Positions 42,477 to 51,631 are shown, counted from the stretch's first letter. The stretch is DNA of 64,000 nt from an uncultured Desulfovibrio sp. (GCF_902477725.1 NZ_CABSIF010000008.1:62001-126000), one strand, 5' to 3'. The notes: generated by a model from the letters alone, not told the origin. A program made the numbers and translations.

Positions 42477-43409
42477 TTACTTCCCTGCTGGCACCCGCGT
42501 AAGGCTTATCTCCGCCAGTGCGGCATCCAGATCAAGGTTCATGGCAAACCGCAGCCCTTCGCTGCCAAGCACGATACGCACGGGCTTATCCGCATTTTCT
42601 GTGCCGCTCACAAACAGGATTTCAAGGGCCTGCCACATGCCGTCACTGGTTTGGGGGCAGTCCACAGTTTTTCCCTTGGGGGCAAGGGCCGCGCCCTGCA
42701 CGCCAAATACGCTTGTCTGGCCTCCGGCTTCAAGAACCAGCGGCAGCCATTCATTCTTTTTCAGTTCTTCAAACATGGCCCCGATGGTTGTATTGGCAAA
42801 GGGCGCAGACAGCGTTACCGTTTCCAGTTCGCCGCCCTTGCCGTCAAACTTCATGCCTTTGCCCGCGAGGCTCCACGACTGATCGGCAAAGCACACCACA
42901 TAAGCGCCAGGCTCTTTAAGCCCTTCAGAGCCGGGCATGGCAAATTCCTTCCAGCGGGCCACGTCCATTCCCTTGCGCATCAGCTGCACTAGCATGAACA
43001 TGGGCACACCCGCCGGGGCCACATAAGCCTCACCATCGGGCATGGTAATGAGCATGGAGGGATACTTGCGGTTTTCGTTACGGCCTGCGGCATCCATTGC
43101 AAATTCAATTTCCTTGGCTGAACCGGGTTCCGGCTCGTAATAATACTGCCAGCCCATGCCGTTTTGCATGGTCACGCCAATACGCGTGCAATCATGCTCA
43201 GGAAATTTGGCCGGGCTTACCGTCTTGGATGACTTTTTTGCCAAGCCGTCAACAACAGGCTTTTTATCCCCATTGTTGCCCACGCAAAAAACGGCCTTGA
43301 CGTCAGAACTCATGCTGTTTTTCAGCACTATCCCCGCCGCAAACCCCGTCGACGGCAAAAAAAACAGCAGGGCCGCCACGCCAGCAACCCATTGTTTCAG
43401 CAAGTACAT
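42477..43409 (-). CDS. secreted protein of unknown function (310 aa)
   Basis: The signal peptide is MYLLKQWVAGVAALLFFLPS ending GFAA. The exported part begins GIVLKNSMSSDVKAVFCVGN and contains several short hydrophobic beta-strand-like segments (RKYPSMLITMPDG, PVRIVLGSEGLRFAMNL). No family is recognised. ATG 43409 has AAGGAG 7 nt upstream; the frame is open for 48 codons before it without a ribosome site. It follows the next gene after 64 bp and is likely in one transcript with it. Confidence 0.7.
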   Translation of the reverse strand: MYLLKQWVAGVAALLFFLPSTGFAAGIVLKNSMSSDVKAVFCVGNNGDKKPVVDGLAKKSSKTVSPAKFPEHDCTRIGVTMQNGMGWQYYYEPEPGSAKEIEFAMDAAGRNENRKYPSMLITMPDGEAYVAPAGVPMFMLVQLMRKGMDVARWKEFAMPGSEGLKEPGAYVVCFADQSWSLAGKGMKFDGKGGELETVTLSAPFANTTIGAMFEELKKNEWLPLVLEAGGQTSVFGVQGAALAPKGKTVDCPQTSDGMWQALEILFVSGTENADKPVRIVLGSEGLRFAMNLDLDAALAEISLTRVPAGK

Positions 43410-43473
43410 GCAAAGACTCCTTGTGATGCATTTAAGAGCTGATGCCTGCCTCACACGCTCAATGCCCTGCTTA

Positions 43474-44487
43474 TCAGTGCAGCGCTTCGCGTAGCTCCGC
43501 CAGGTTGGCATCGTCTTCGGGGTAGTACAGTTCAACAACCGTGTTGGCGTCATTGGTCAGCACAGTGCCGATGCCGCCTTCGCGGGTAGTAAAATCAACG
43601 GTGCCTTCGCCAGTGGTGATATTGATGCCCTTCAGCTTGCGGGCAAGATCAATGAGATATGTGCCCCACTGCCCGTTTTCTACTTTTTTGAGCGGATACA
43701 GGCCAACAGCGTACCACACTTTTTCGTCCGGCTTGTCGTAGATTGTCCACTGGCCGGTGTGCGTAGTACGCCAGCCTTCAGGGATGGGGTTTTCCTGCGG
43801 AGCTGGGGCGGGGGCAGCAGGGTCTGCCAGGGCCGCAAAATCAGGCCTGTCGCCTGTAGGGTCTGCGGGTTCCACGGGCTTTGCATCGTCAGGACGATCG
43901 CCAGTCACAAGCCACTTGGTATTTTCAGGACCTTGCGCTACTGCCAGCAGTTTGCTCAGAGGCGCTGCAGTCTTGGCCTTTGGGGAAATTTTCAGGCTTT
44001 TTACAATCGGCCCCGCACCTCGGCAGGCATGCCCAACAGAGACTTCCATATACTTGTCGTCCGCAAGGCCAACCCAGTACCGCGCAATCTTGTCCGCAAA
44101 AACAACCCCCTTGCCTTCACCCAGAGTGCGCAAGTCGTTGCCGCCGGTTGTGCTGGCGGAAGCTTTTGCAAGCAGATCCAGATCGCCGTTAAAGCAATCC
44201 TTTTCAAGCATTGTCACATAGCAGTCTTCTTTTGGAGAGCTGAGCAGTACCTGATTCCCCTCCTCCTGTGTTTTCCAGCCTGCGGGCACCTCGACCACCC
44301 AATCCCCCACAGAACGGGGAGCCGCATAAGCCGAAAGCCCGGGCCACAGCAGCAGGCACAGCAACACAAGCGCAGGTTTCGCGGCAGCCTGCAACCATGA
44401 AAAAAAAATCGCACTCCGGGGCATTCCCCAGCCGACACAAGCAGAGCCATCATGCGCACATACGTTGGAAACCCTCAAAAAACCCAT
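43474..44487 (-). CDS. secreted protein of unknown function (337 aa)
   Basis: The N-terminus has a hydrophobic export segment (AAAKPALVLLCLLLWPGLSA ending AYA) about 35-58 residues in, then APRSVGDWVVEVPAGWKTQE. A Pro/Ala-rich linker (ALADPAAPAPAPQE) separates two domains; the second begins IPEGWRTTHTGQWTIYDKP, echoing the first, so the protein may be an internal duplication. ATG 44487 has GGGGG 8 nt upstream; ATG 44424 would give a shorter signal sequence. Confidence 0.65.
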   Translation of the reverse strand: MGFLRVSNVCAHDGSACVGWGMPRSAIFFSWLQAAAKPALVLLCLLLWPGLSAYAAPRSVGDWVVEVPAGWKTQEEGNQVLLSSPKEDCYVTMLEKDCFNGDLDLLAKASASTTGGNDLRTLGEGKGVVFADKIARYWVGLADDKYMEVSVGHACRGAGPIVKSLKISPKAKTAAPLSKLLAVAQGPENTKWLVTGDRPDDAKPVEPADPTGDRPDFAALADPAAPAPAPQENPIPEGWRTTHTGQWTIYDKPDEKVWYAVGLYPLKKVENGQWGTYLIDLARKLKGINITTGEGTVDFTTREGGIGTVLTNDANTVVELYYPEDDANLAELREALH

Positions 44488-44683
44488 GTCGCAATCCCCC
44501 GGAATTTTATTGGTGATTTCGGCCTGATTTTCCCTTTCCACTTCCTTACCTTCGTAACGTACCTGTGCATAAATGTCTTTGGATGTTTTGGCCTGAAGAC
44601 GGCAAGGCGGCCAAAATTCACCAGAATACGCAAAATCCTGCAGGGCTGACGGCGCAGAAGCATTGACCGAATATCGCACATAT

Positions 44684-44711
44684 GCCAGTTTTTATGACAG
44701 CATTAACTGGC
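44684..44711. promoter_or_regulatory. inverted repeat upstream of lemA
   Basis: GCCAGTT-N14-AACTGGC, a 7-bp inverted repeat about 85 bp before the lemA ATG, in the divergent region with the secreted-protein genes. It is an operator candidate only. Confidence 0.3.
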
Positions 44712-44793
44712 CCGTAGCCATGCAAACCGAGGCCGTGCGCAACACGCGGCTTCATGAGCCTGCGCATGTACCCAACAAATCCAAGGAGTTCGT

Positions 44794-45357
44794 ATGAGCA
44801 CCGGCATTTTGATCGCCATAGGGGCCGCTGTGGTTGTGTTTGCGGTCATTGTAGCCCTTTACAATGCCCTGGTGCGCGGCAAAAACATGGTGGAGGAAGC
44901 CTGGAGCAGCATTGATGTGCAACTTAAGCGGCGGCACGATCTGGTGCCCAATCTGGTCAGCGCCGTCAGGCAGTACGCCAGCCACGAAAAGGGCCTGTTT
45001 GAAGAAGTGAGCGCTGCGCGCGCCCGCAGCCTCTCCGCACAGGGTGATGTTGCGGCACAGGCCAAGGCGGAGAATCTGCTTTCCGGCGCGCTGGGCAAAC
45101 TCTTTGCCATTGCGGAAGCCTACCCGGAGCTTAAGGCCAGCGAAAACTATCGCCAGTTGCAGCAAAGCCTTGCAACGCTGGAAGACGAAATCCAGATGGC
45201 CCGCCGCTACTACAACGGCGCAGCAAGGGAACAGAACGACCGCGTCCGCCAGTTCCCCGGCAATCTGGTTGCCGGATTTTTCCACTTTGCCCCTGTCACT
45301 TATTTTGAACTTGATTCACCAGCAGAACGGGTGGTTCCTGATGTTGGTGCACAATAA
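44794..45357 (+). CDS. lemA: LemA family protein
   Basis: A 187-residue protein with one N-terminal membrane helix (ILIAIGAAVVVFAVIVALYN) and the LemA four-helix domain: VEEAWSSIDVQLKRRHDLVP and SENYRQLQQSLATLEDEIQM. LemA proteins are envelope-anchored helix bundles of unclear function, very often encoded with DUF2207 or TPM proteins as here. An AAGGAG site lies 5 nt before the ATG. The C-terminal ~15 residues overlap the next frame. Confidence 0.92.
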   Translation: MSTGILIAIGAAVVVFAVIVALYNALVRGKNMVEEAWSSIDVQLKRRHDLVPNLVSAVRQYASHEKGLFEEVSAARARSLSAQGDVAAQAKAENLLSGALGKLFAIAEAYPELKASENYRQLQQSLATLEDEIQMARRYYNGAAREQNDRVRQFPGNLVAGFFHFAPVTYFELDSPAERVVPDVGAQ

Positions 45358-45637
45358 CAGGCAAGACGGGCTGGGCGTCCGCTTGTGGCGGCAGGCCCTG
45401 TGCTTCATAGCTGCCGCCCTGATGGCGGCCTTGCAGCTTTGGTGCTCCGGCGTACTGATAATGGCGCGGCGGTCAGATGCCTTGCTTGGCTGTAATCTTG
45501 CCGCAGGGCTGATCTGGCTGTGGTATGCGCGGCGGTGCTATATACGCGGCAATTTTGCGCGGATGGCCCTGGCGTTCATGGGCTTGCTCGGCTCTGTGGG
45601 TCTGGCGGCCTTGAGCCTGCCAGACCTGCTTTTTTAA
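45341..45637 (+). CDS. small membrane protein between lemA and DUF2207 gene
   Basis: A 98-residue protein with three hydrophobic helices (ALCFIAAALMAALQLWCSGV; AGLIWLWYARRC; MALAFMGLLGSVGLAALSL). It overlaps the lemA end by 17 nt in another frame and precedes the DUF2207 gene by 45 bp. Coding is supported by context and membrane pattern, not by a strong ribosome site. Confidence 0.55.
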   Translation: MLVHNNRQDGLGVRLWRQALCFIAAALMAALQLWCSGVLIMARRSDALLGCNLAAGLIWLWYARRCYIRGNFARMALAFMGLLGSVGLAALSLPDLLF

Positions 45638-45682
45638 CCACTGTCCACGTCACGGCAATCCTCACAAACCGCCTGCGCAAGG

Positions 45683-47758
45683 ATGAAGCCAATGCATACG
45701 CCCTATGCCAGCAGTTGTTTTACACGCCGCATGGTACTGACCGTATGCGCCCTGCTGCTCTGCATCCATGCCATGTGCTTTGCTGCATACGGGCAGGAAC
45801 GCATAGAGAGTTTCGCCTCCACCGTTACAATCCATCAAGACGGCAGCATGCACGTGCGAGAAGCAATTGTTGTGCATGCGGAAGGCAATCAGATTAAAAA
45901 AGGCATATATCGCGAGCTTCCTCTGCTCTATTCCGGCCCGGCAAACTACAGTGGTACGGTTCCTTTCACCGTTACATCCGCAAGCATTGACGGAGTGCCC
46001 CTCAACCCGGTCGAAACCGAAATCAGGGGCGATTACATTCGGGTGCTCATGCGCGGCAAGGAGCCGCTCTCCACGGGGCAGCACCGCTTTGTGCTGGAAT
46101 ACGACACATCCCTGCACCTGCGCTTTTACGAATCCAACGGAGAGCTCAACTGGAACGCCACTGGCGTGTGGGGCTTCCCGATCCTTAACGCTTCGTGCCG
46201 CGTCATTCTGCCCAAGGGCGTAGCCGTGCGGCAAACCGCCGCGTGGGCCGGGCCGGCTGGCTCCAAAGATACAAACGGCATTTCAATCGACAGAACGCAA
46301 GCCAACGAAGCGGCTTTTACCCTTGCCAGGACCCTTGAGCCGGACACCCAGTTTACGGTGGCTGTAGCCTTTGACAGGCAGAGCATTGCCGACCCGGTGT
46401 TTCCGCTTGCATTGCAGCAGCAACGGGAAGAAGAGGCCTTGGAGCTGGCCCGACAAGAAGAGGAGCTCGCTATCAGGGAGCGAGGGCTGCTCTTTGAAGT
46501 GCTGTACGATAATCCCTTACTGCCTGCGCAGTGCCTGGCTTTTTGCGCTGTGTTTCTTTATTATTTTCTGCTTTGGCAGCGCCTTGGCATTGACCCGCCC
46601 AAGGGTGCCATATTCCCCCGCTATTACCCGCCAAAGGCCGCTCAATGGAGCAAAAAATCTGCTGCTGAGGCTACGCCGCAAGTGCTTTCGCCGCTGGCGG
46701 TGGAGTTTTTCTACAAGTCGGCCCGCATCTCTGGCCGGGGGCTTGCCGCCACGTTTCTGGCTCTGGCGTTCAAGGGGCTGTGCCGCATCAGCAAGGCAGA
46801 CGCTAAAACCTACGCGCTGGAACTGACCGCAGCATCAAACGGGCGCAAAGGGGAGCTTTCCGCAGAAGAACAGACCGTGTACCGCGAGCTTGCGCGCTGT
46901 GCGGGTAAGGGTGAAAAACTCTTGCTGCGCCCCAAAGATGAAGATGTCCGCAGTATTTTCAACGCCGCCAGGGCAAACCTTAAGCAAAACTTTAAGGGCG
47001 CATGGCGGCTGAACACCTGGGTTGCGGTGCTTGGCTGGTTTTTGGTGCTACCGCTGGCCTTTGCGGCGAGCTTTTGGGAAGTTGACCCTGCCTTGCTTAC
47101 CCCTGATGGCTCGCAAATGCCGCTGATTCTGCTGCTGCTCGCGGTTTGCTTGGCCTTTTGCGCAGCGCTGGCGCTCCCCCTGCTGCTGATGCGGCAGCAG
47201 ACAAAATCCTTGCTGGTAACTCTGGGGCTTATGGTTTTGCCCCTGGCCGGGATAACTGCGGTTGGTCTTCAGTTTTATTTTTACGATCTTGGGTGGTTGC
47301 TTCTTCTGCTCATGATCATCACGTCCATTGCGTTCACAGCCGTCATCAAGGCTCCAAGCCCCGCAGCGCGCCAGGTATTGGACGAAATTGATGGCCTTGC
47401 CATGTACATGCGCACTGCGGAACTGCCACGCATGGAGCAGGTAAGCGCGCAGGACGAAAAGCCCGAAGACACGCCCGAGGTTTTCCGCCGTCTGCTGCCC
47501 TATGCACTGGTGCTGGGGCTGGAAAAAACGTGGTGCAACAGGTTTGCCGACCAACTTCAGGCAGCGGCGCTGGAAGACTCCGGCGTTGATGTCGCCCTTG
47601 TGCACGGGCATGGCGGCTGGAGCGACTTTTCCAATGGTTTTGGCAGCGCCGTAAGCGCCTCCTCCGCATCTGCCGAATCTTCATCCGCCAGTGGTTTCAG
47701 CTCCGGCGGGGGCGGCGCGGGCAGCGGCTCTGGCGGGGGTGGAGGCGGCGGCCTGTGA
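45683..47758 (+). CDS. DUF2207-type membrane protein
   Basis: A 691-residue envelope protein. The signal segment is VLTVCALLLCIHAMCFAAYG, then the DUF2207 extracytoplasmic beta-domain (RIESFASTVTIHQDGSMHVR; IKKGIYRELPLLY; FRFYES-like NGELNWNATGVWGFP). A helix near residue 280 precedes a cytoplasmic region, then three to four more helices (LILLLLAVCLAFCAALALPL). It ends with a Ser/Gly-rich tail (SGFSSGGGGAGSG, then a run of Gly). This layout and the LemA neighbour are typical. Its role is unknown. Confidence 0.87.
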   Translation: MKPMHTPYASSCFTRRMVLTVCALLLCIHAMCFAAYGQERIESFASTVTIHQDGSMHVREAIVVHAEGNQIKKGIYRELPLLYSGPANYSGTVPFTVTSASIDGVPLNPVETEIRGDYIRVLMRGKEPLSTGQHRFVLEYDTSLHLRFYESNGELNWNATGVWGFPILNASCRVILPKGVAVRQTAAWAGPAGSKDTNGISIDRTQANEAAFTLARTLEPDTQFTVAVAFDRQSIADPVFPLALQQQREEEALELARQEEELAIRERGLLFEVLYDNPLLPAQCLAFCAVFLYYFLLWQRLGIDPPKGAIFPRYYPPKAAQWSKKSAAEATPQVLSPLAVEFFYKSARISGRGLAATFLALAFKGLCRISKADAKTYALELTAASNGRKGELSAEEQTVYRELARCAGKGEKLLLRPKDEDVRSIFNAARANLKQNFKGAWRLNTWVAVLGWFLVLPLAFAASFWEVDPALLTPDGSQMPLILLLLAVCLAFCAALALPLLLMRQQTKSLLVTLGLMVLPLAGITAVGLQFYFYDLGWLLLLLMIITSIAFTAVIKAPSPAARQVLDEIDGLAMYMRTAELPRMEQVSAQDEKPEDTPEVFRRLLPYALVLGLEKTWCNRFADQLQAAALEDSGVDVALVHGHGGWSDFSNGFGSAVSASSASAESSSASGFSSGGGGAGSGSGGGGGGGL

Positions 47759-47827
47759 ACGGCAAAAAACTACTCAGGGCTTGCGTACTTTCGTGACGAG
47801 CAAGCAATAGCAAAAGGACTGTTTTTC

Positions 47828-48478
47828 ATGTCATTTACTGTAATCGATTTGGACACCTGGAAAAGAAAATCTTATTATCAGCACTACGTTCATACTGTCC
47901 GCTGCACTTACAGCATCACAGTAAATATAGAAATTGATTCATTTGTAAAAGAATTGAAGCTTCGTGGAATTAAGGCATACCCTGCTCAAATATACATACT
48001 TTCGCGGGCAGTTAATAATTTTCAAGAATTCAGGATGGCTATAAATACTCATGGCGAGCTTGGTTACTGGGAATCAACAAGCCCGAGTTACACAATTTTA
48101 AACAAAAAAACTGAAACTTTCAGCAGCATATTCACGCCATTTGATAGTAACTTCAGCAACTTTTATGACAACTGCATTCACGACATGGAAAAATATGGCA
48201 ACTCTGACACGCTTTTTCCTCAAAATAACATGCCTGAAAATCTGTTCACGGTTTCATCCTTTCCCTGGCACAGCTTCACCGGCTTCAATCTGAATATTTA
48301 CGGAGAGGGAACATACCTTCCGCCCATTTTTACAATCGGTCGCTATCTGGAACAAAACGGGAAAATGCACATGCCGCTTTCTATCCAAGTCCATCACGCT
48401 GTATGCGATGGCTATCATGTGGGGAAATTTATAGATGCCGTGCAAGGCCTGTCCCAGAACTTCAGCGATTGGCTGTGA
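47828..48478 (+). CDS. type A chloramphenicol O-acetyltransferase (CAT family)
   Basis: A 216-residue protein of the CAT fold: starts FTVIDLDTWKRKSYYQHYV, has PWHSFTGFNLNIY in the core, and ends with the catalytic motif HHAVCDGYHVGKF (His189-His190, Asp194). CAT acetylates chloramphenicol with acetyl-CoA; close relatives can act on other small hydroxyl compounds, so resistance is a hypothesis. The gene is clearly A+T-richer than the flanking DUF2207 and hipBA genes, a sign of recent acquisition. AAAGGA lies 9 nt upstream. Confidence 0.88.
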   Translation: MSFTVIDLDTWKRKSYYQHYVHTVRCTYSITVNIEIDSFVKELKLRGIKAYPAQIYILSRAVNNFQEFRMAINTHGELGYWESTSPSYTILNKKTETFSSIFTPFDSNFSNFYDNCIHDMEKYGNSDTLFPQNNMPENLFTVSSFPWHSFTGFNLNIYGEGTYLPPIFTIGRYLEQNGKMHMPLSIQVHHAVCDGYHVGKFIDAVQGLSQNFSDWL

Positions 48479-48506
48479 CCAGATTGAACGACCCGGATTT
48501 TCCTCC

Positions 48507-48546
48507 TTGACCATTTTTTATTTGTCTATATATTAATAAAAAATGG
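48507..48546 (+). promoter_or_regulatory. hipBA promoter with overlapping palindromic operator
   Basis: TTGACC and TATATT are 16 nt apart, about 30 nt before the hipB ATG. The same span contains an 11-bp inverted repeat CCATTTTTTAT-N14-ATAAAAAATGG covering both elements. HipB proteins repress their own operon by binding such repeats. Confidence 0.6.
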
Positions 48547-48562
48547 CAATAAAATACTATTT

Positions 48563-48907
48563 ATGAGTAAATCATCAGCTTCTACAGCCGCCCTGCCACC
48601 CAAGGTTCTGGCAAAACTTGAAGATCTGGGCCGCAGAATCAAACTGGCGCGAAAGCGCCGGGGTCTGACACTGCACGAAATGGCCAAGCTCATGATGGTT
48701 TCTGTTGGCTCCCTGCAAAGGCTGGAGAGCGGCACACCGGGAACAAGCCTTGGCACCCTTGTGACTGCCCTGCTCACCCTCGGGCTTGAAAACGACCTGG
48801 ACAGCGTGGCCGCCATGGAAACGGACATGATCGGCCTTGCCCACGAACGCAGGCGGCTTGAGGGCAAGGCGACGGGCGGGAAGGACAAAATTTCCTACGA
48901 CTTTTAA
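48563..48907 (+). CDS. HipB-like antitoxin, XRE-family repressor
   Basis: A 114-residue protein with one helix-turn-helix domain (LGRRIKLARKRRGLTLHEMA, then MVSVGSLQRLESG). The C-terminus ends KISYDF and is probably the flexible tail that contacts HipA. It precedes hipA by 12 bp and probably both neutralises the kinase and represses the operon. No strong ribosome site precedes the ATG at 48563, which may keep it tuned by autoregulation. Confidence 0.85.
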   Translation: MSKSSASTAALPPKVLAKLEDLGRRIKLARKRRGLTLHEMAKLMMVSVGSLQRLESGTPGTSLGTLVTALLTLGLENDLDSVAAMETDMIGLAHERRRLEGKATGGKDKISYDF

Positions 48908-48919
48908 GGGAGACTGGTC

Positions 48920-50209
48920 ATGACAACCCGCGTGGCGTATGTGCATATGCACCTTGGAGGCAGCTTTGTCGTTGCCGGACGCCTGCGCTATGTTCAGGAT
49001 GGCCGGTTCAGCCAATGCCTCTTTGAGTATTCCAACCGCTATCTGGAGCGGCCTGACGCGGTAGCCGTTGACCCTGTTGCCTTGCCCCTGCAACGGGAAC
49101 ACACCTACGAAGGCCCGCTGGGCGGTGCGCTCTTTAATGGGCTGCGCGATGCCTGCCCTGACGACTGGGGCCGTCACGTTCTTGATATCGCCGCCGAAGC
49201 CTCAGGCACCCACCTTGGCGAATTTGACTACATGCTCTACGCCGGGCCGGACAGAATCGGCGCGCTCGGTTTCAGCAGCGCGCCCGATGCCGCCCCCTTT
49301 ACCGATGTGCCGCCCTGGGCGCAGAGCCTCCCCGGCGCAGAACTTGACCTTCAGGGCATGCTGCTGGCTACGGACAATGTGGATCAGGCAGACGAGCTCA
49401 ACCCGCAGTACAGACGCTTTTTTGTGCGCGGTTCTTCCATCGGCGGGGCAAGGCCCAAGGCCTCGTTTGAGCAGGACGGCAAATTCTGGATTGCAAAATT
49501 CAGCAAGGAACGTGAAGCCTGGCCCACTTGCCGCATAGAGCATGCCAATATGCTCCTTGCAGGAAAGTGCGGTATCAACGTGCCGGAAACGAATCGGATT
49601 ACGGTTCTGGGCAACCGCGATATCCTTCTGGTTGAGCGTTTTGACCGCCAAATTCGCAGCGGCGCCCTGCACCGCCTGCCCTTTGTTTCAGCCATGACCC
49701 TCATCGGCGCAGCAGGGCCGGAGGCGCATGCCGCCTACGCCGACATTGTCACTGCCATGCGGCGGGATTTTTACAGCGCCGAGGCCACGCGCAATGATAT
49801 CCGCGAGCTGTATCAACGCATGGTCTTCAATACCCTCTGCAACAACTCTGATGACCATTTGCGGAACCACGGTTTTCTGCACATGACTGACCATAATGGC
49901 CGATCCGGCTGGCGGCTCTCACCGGCGTATGATGTGGTGCCGCAGCCTGTGATGGACGATGCCCCACGGGCCTTGCACCTGAGCGTGGGGCCGGAGGGCC
50001 GCAGCTCCGCCATGAGCAATGTGCTTGCCTCGGCCCGGCACTTTGGCATTGCTCCCGATGAAGCGCAGATGATTGTTGAAGAAACAAAGGGGACGATCAG
50101 GCAAAACTGGGAAGCCCTGCTCCTGAGCGCCGGGGTGCCGCAGCGCAACCTTGCCGATCTGCGCAACTGCTACGCCCTCGCCCTGCTGCCGGATACAGCA
50201 ACGCCATAA
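48920..50209 (+). CDS. HipA-family serine/threonine kinase toxin
   Basis: A 429-residue kinase of the HipA type. The N-subdomain (GRLRYVQDGRFSQCLFEYSN) leads to the glycine-rich SSIGGARPKA (~172-181), nucleotide-binding Lys in WIAKFSKE (~193), catalytic NNSDDHLRNHGF (~309-320) and the metal-binding LSPAYDVVP (Asp337). E. coli HipA inactivates glutamyl-tRNA synthetase by phosphorylation, causing growth arrest; targets of other HipA proteins vary. All catalytic residues appear intact. A GGGAG site precedes the ATG. Confidence 0.9.
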   Translation: MTTRVAYVHMHLGGSFVVAGRLRYVQDGRFSQCLFEYSNRYLERPDAVAVDPVALPLQREHTYEGPLGGALFNGLRDACPDDWGRHVLDIAAEASGTHLGEFDYMLYAGPDRIGALGFSSAPDAAPFTDVPPWAQSLPGAELDLQGMLLATDNVDQADELNPQYRRFFVRGSSIGGARPKASFEQDGKFWIAKFSKEREAWPTCRIEHANMLLAGKCGINVPETNRITVLGNRDILLVERFDRQIRSGALHRLPFVSAMTLIGAAGPEAHAAYADIVTAMRRDFYSAEATRNDIRELYQRMVFNTLCNNSDDHLRNHGFLHMTDHNGRSGWRLSPAYDVVPQPVMDDAPRALHLSVGPEGRSSAMSNVLASARHFGIAPDEAQMIVEETKGTIRQNWEALLLSAGVPQRNLADLRNCYALALLPDTATP

Positions 50210-50252
50210 CACAGCATTGGAATAAAAATGAGCGGGCTGGTAAAGGCTTACG

Positions 50253-51182
50253 TTAACAATAGACGCTCAGGGCTTTTCTGAAATACTCTTTCATTCTTTC
50301 CCTGATGCATTCAGGGGCGAGCACTTCTGCATCGCAGCCAAGGCTGGCAACAAAACTGTGCCCCTGATCATTGTCAGTTAATGGAATACGGGCCAGCCAC
50401 GTATTTTCATTCTCCTGCTCAAGCGCTGCATCACCAAACAGTTCCACAATTGTCTCTCTGGCTCTTGCAGATATCCGTATTATTCCATCCATACATTCTG
50501 CATCGTCAAAATTTCGAACAATAAAATCTTCTGTAGTAACAGTGCGCGGAGAGAACGATTCCTCGCACAGTTTTGTTTCAGCCATACGTGAAACTTTAAA
50601 AAGACGCATGCCCCCACGCATCAGGCAATATCCCCCAAGATACCAGCTCCTTCTTTTAAGAATCAGTTTGTATGGTTCTACGCGTCGGGCGCTCCGCTGG
50701 CCTTTACGGTCATTATAACCAAACTCCAATAGCCTATTATCCTTCAGGGCCTGCTGAATTTTTACAAGAGCTGCCATACCAGCATGATTTTTGCTCCAGG
50801 GAGTCAAATCAATTGATACCTGTCCTGCCTGCAATTCAATTGCCTTGCGCTCTGCCTCAGGAACAAGCCCTTTAATTTTTGCAATTGCTCCTGCCACCTC
50901 GGCACTTGAATAAGACGTGCGAATACTGCCCAGCCCCATCAGGATCATGGTCACATCCTGCGACGTGAAGAAACGCTTTTCCGCCTTGTAGCTTTCAAGA
51001 ATGCCGATGCCCCCCTTTGCACCGGGGTACGTGACCACGGGCAAACCCGCCTGATTTATTGTATCAACATCGCGATAAATGGTTCGCACAGATACTTCAA
51101 ACGTCTGGGCAAGCTCTGAGGCGCTTACTTTTTTCTTTTCCAGCAAAATCATTACAATGGACAAAAGACGGTCAATTTTCAC
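50253..51182 (-). CDS. WYL-domain transcriptional regulator (YafY type)
   Basis: A 309-residue DNA-binding protein. The winged helix-turn-helix is LLSIVMILLEKKKVSASELA then VSVRTIYRDVDTINQAGLPV. A helical linker and the WYL domain follow (YKLILKRRSWYLGGYCLMRG), and a C-terminal WCX-like end. WYL regulators respond to ligands, often nucleic-acid-like, and frequently control adjacent divergent genes. GTG 51182 with GGAGG 5 nt upstream decides the start over in-frame ATG 51194. Confidence 0.88.
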   Translation of the reverse strand: MKIDRLLSIVMILLEKKKVSASELAQTFEVSVRTIYRDVDTINQAGLPVVTYPGAKGGIGILESYKAEKRFFTSQDVTMILMGLGSIRTSYSSAEVAGAIAKIKGLVPEAERKAIELQAGQVSIDLTPWSKNHAGMAALVKIQQALKDNRLLEFGYNDRKGQRSARRVEPYKLILKRRSWYLGGYCLMRGGMRLFKVSRMAETKLCEESFSPRTVTTEDFIVRNFDDAECMDGIIRISARARETIVELFGDAALEQENENTWLARIPLTDNDQGHSFVASLGCDAEVLAPECIRERMKEYFRKALSVYC

Positions 51183-51204
51183 TCTGGCCTCCATTGTGCC
51201 CGAA

Positions 51205-51230
51205 AAACATGGCATAACGCTGTCATGTTT
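51205..51230. promoter_or_regulatory. inverted repeat between WYL regulator and divergent genes
   Basis: AAACATG-N12-CATGTTT, a 7-bp perfect inverted repeat centred in the 90-bp divergent region. It is a plausible operator for the WYL regulator; GATATAAA at 51240-51247 is a possible -10 for the rightward genes. Confidence 0.45.
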
Positions 51231-51272
51231 ACTCTGCTAGATATAAATTTCAACAAAATAATGGAGGTTGCT

Positions 51273-51611
51273 ATGAATACCAGCATGCCAAAACCCGTGG
51301 AAATATTTATGGAAACAATGAACTCTGCCGACACTGAAAAACTGGACAGTTGCCTTGCCAGCACGGCTGTGCTCTTTGACCCGGCCGAAAACAATGAAAT
51401 TAGCGGAATAAACGCCATCAAAGCCTTTGTTACAGATTCAAAGGAAAAATTTGATCTTTGCACCACTGTTATTGATGCAACTTCCACCGCAGAAAGCACA
51501 AATGTCATAACGCTGACAAAAGGCAATTTCCCAGGGAGTCCGCAAAAATTTTCTTATGAATTCATTGTCGAACACGGGTTGATACAAAATATCAACATCC
51601 TGCCAGTATAG
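51273..51611 (+). CDS. NTF2/SnoaL-like small protein
   Basis: A 112-residue protein with an NTF2-like cone fold pattern: PVEIFMETMNSADTEKLDSC, LFDPAENNEISGINAIKAFV, and alternating strands to the C-terminus. Members bind or isomerise small hydrophobic ligands or act as accessory subunits. GGAGG lies 7 nt before ATG 51273. It precedes the nitroreductase gene by 20 bp in one likely transcript. Confidence 0.75.
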   Translation: MNTSMPKPVEIFMETMNSADTEKLDSCLASTAVLFDPAENNEISGINAIKAFVTDSKEKFDLCTTVIDATSTAESTNVITLTKGNFPGSPQKFSYEFIVEHGLIQNINILPV

Positions 51612-51631
51612 CCGCATCAAAGGACATAGCC

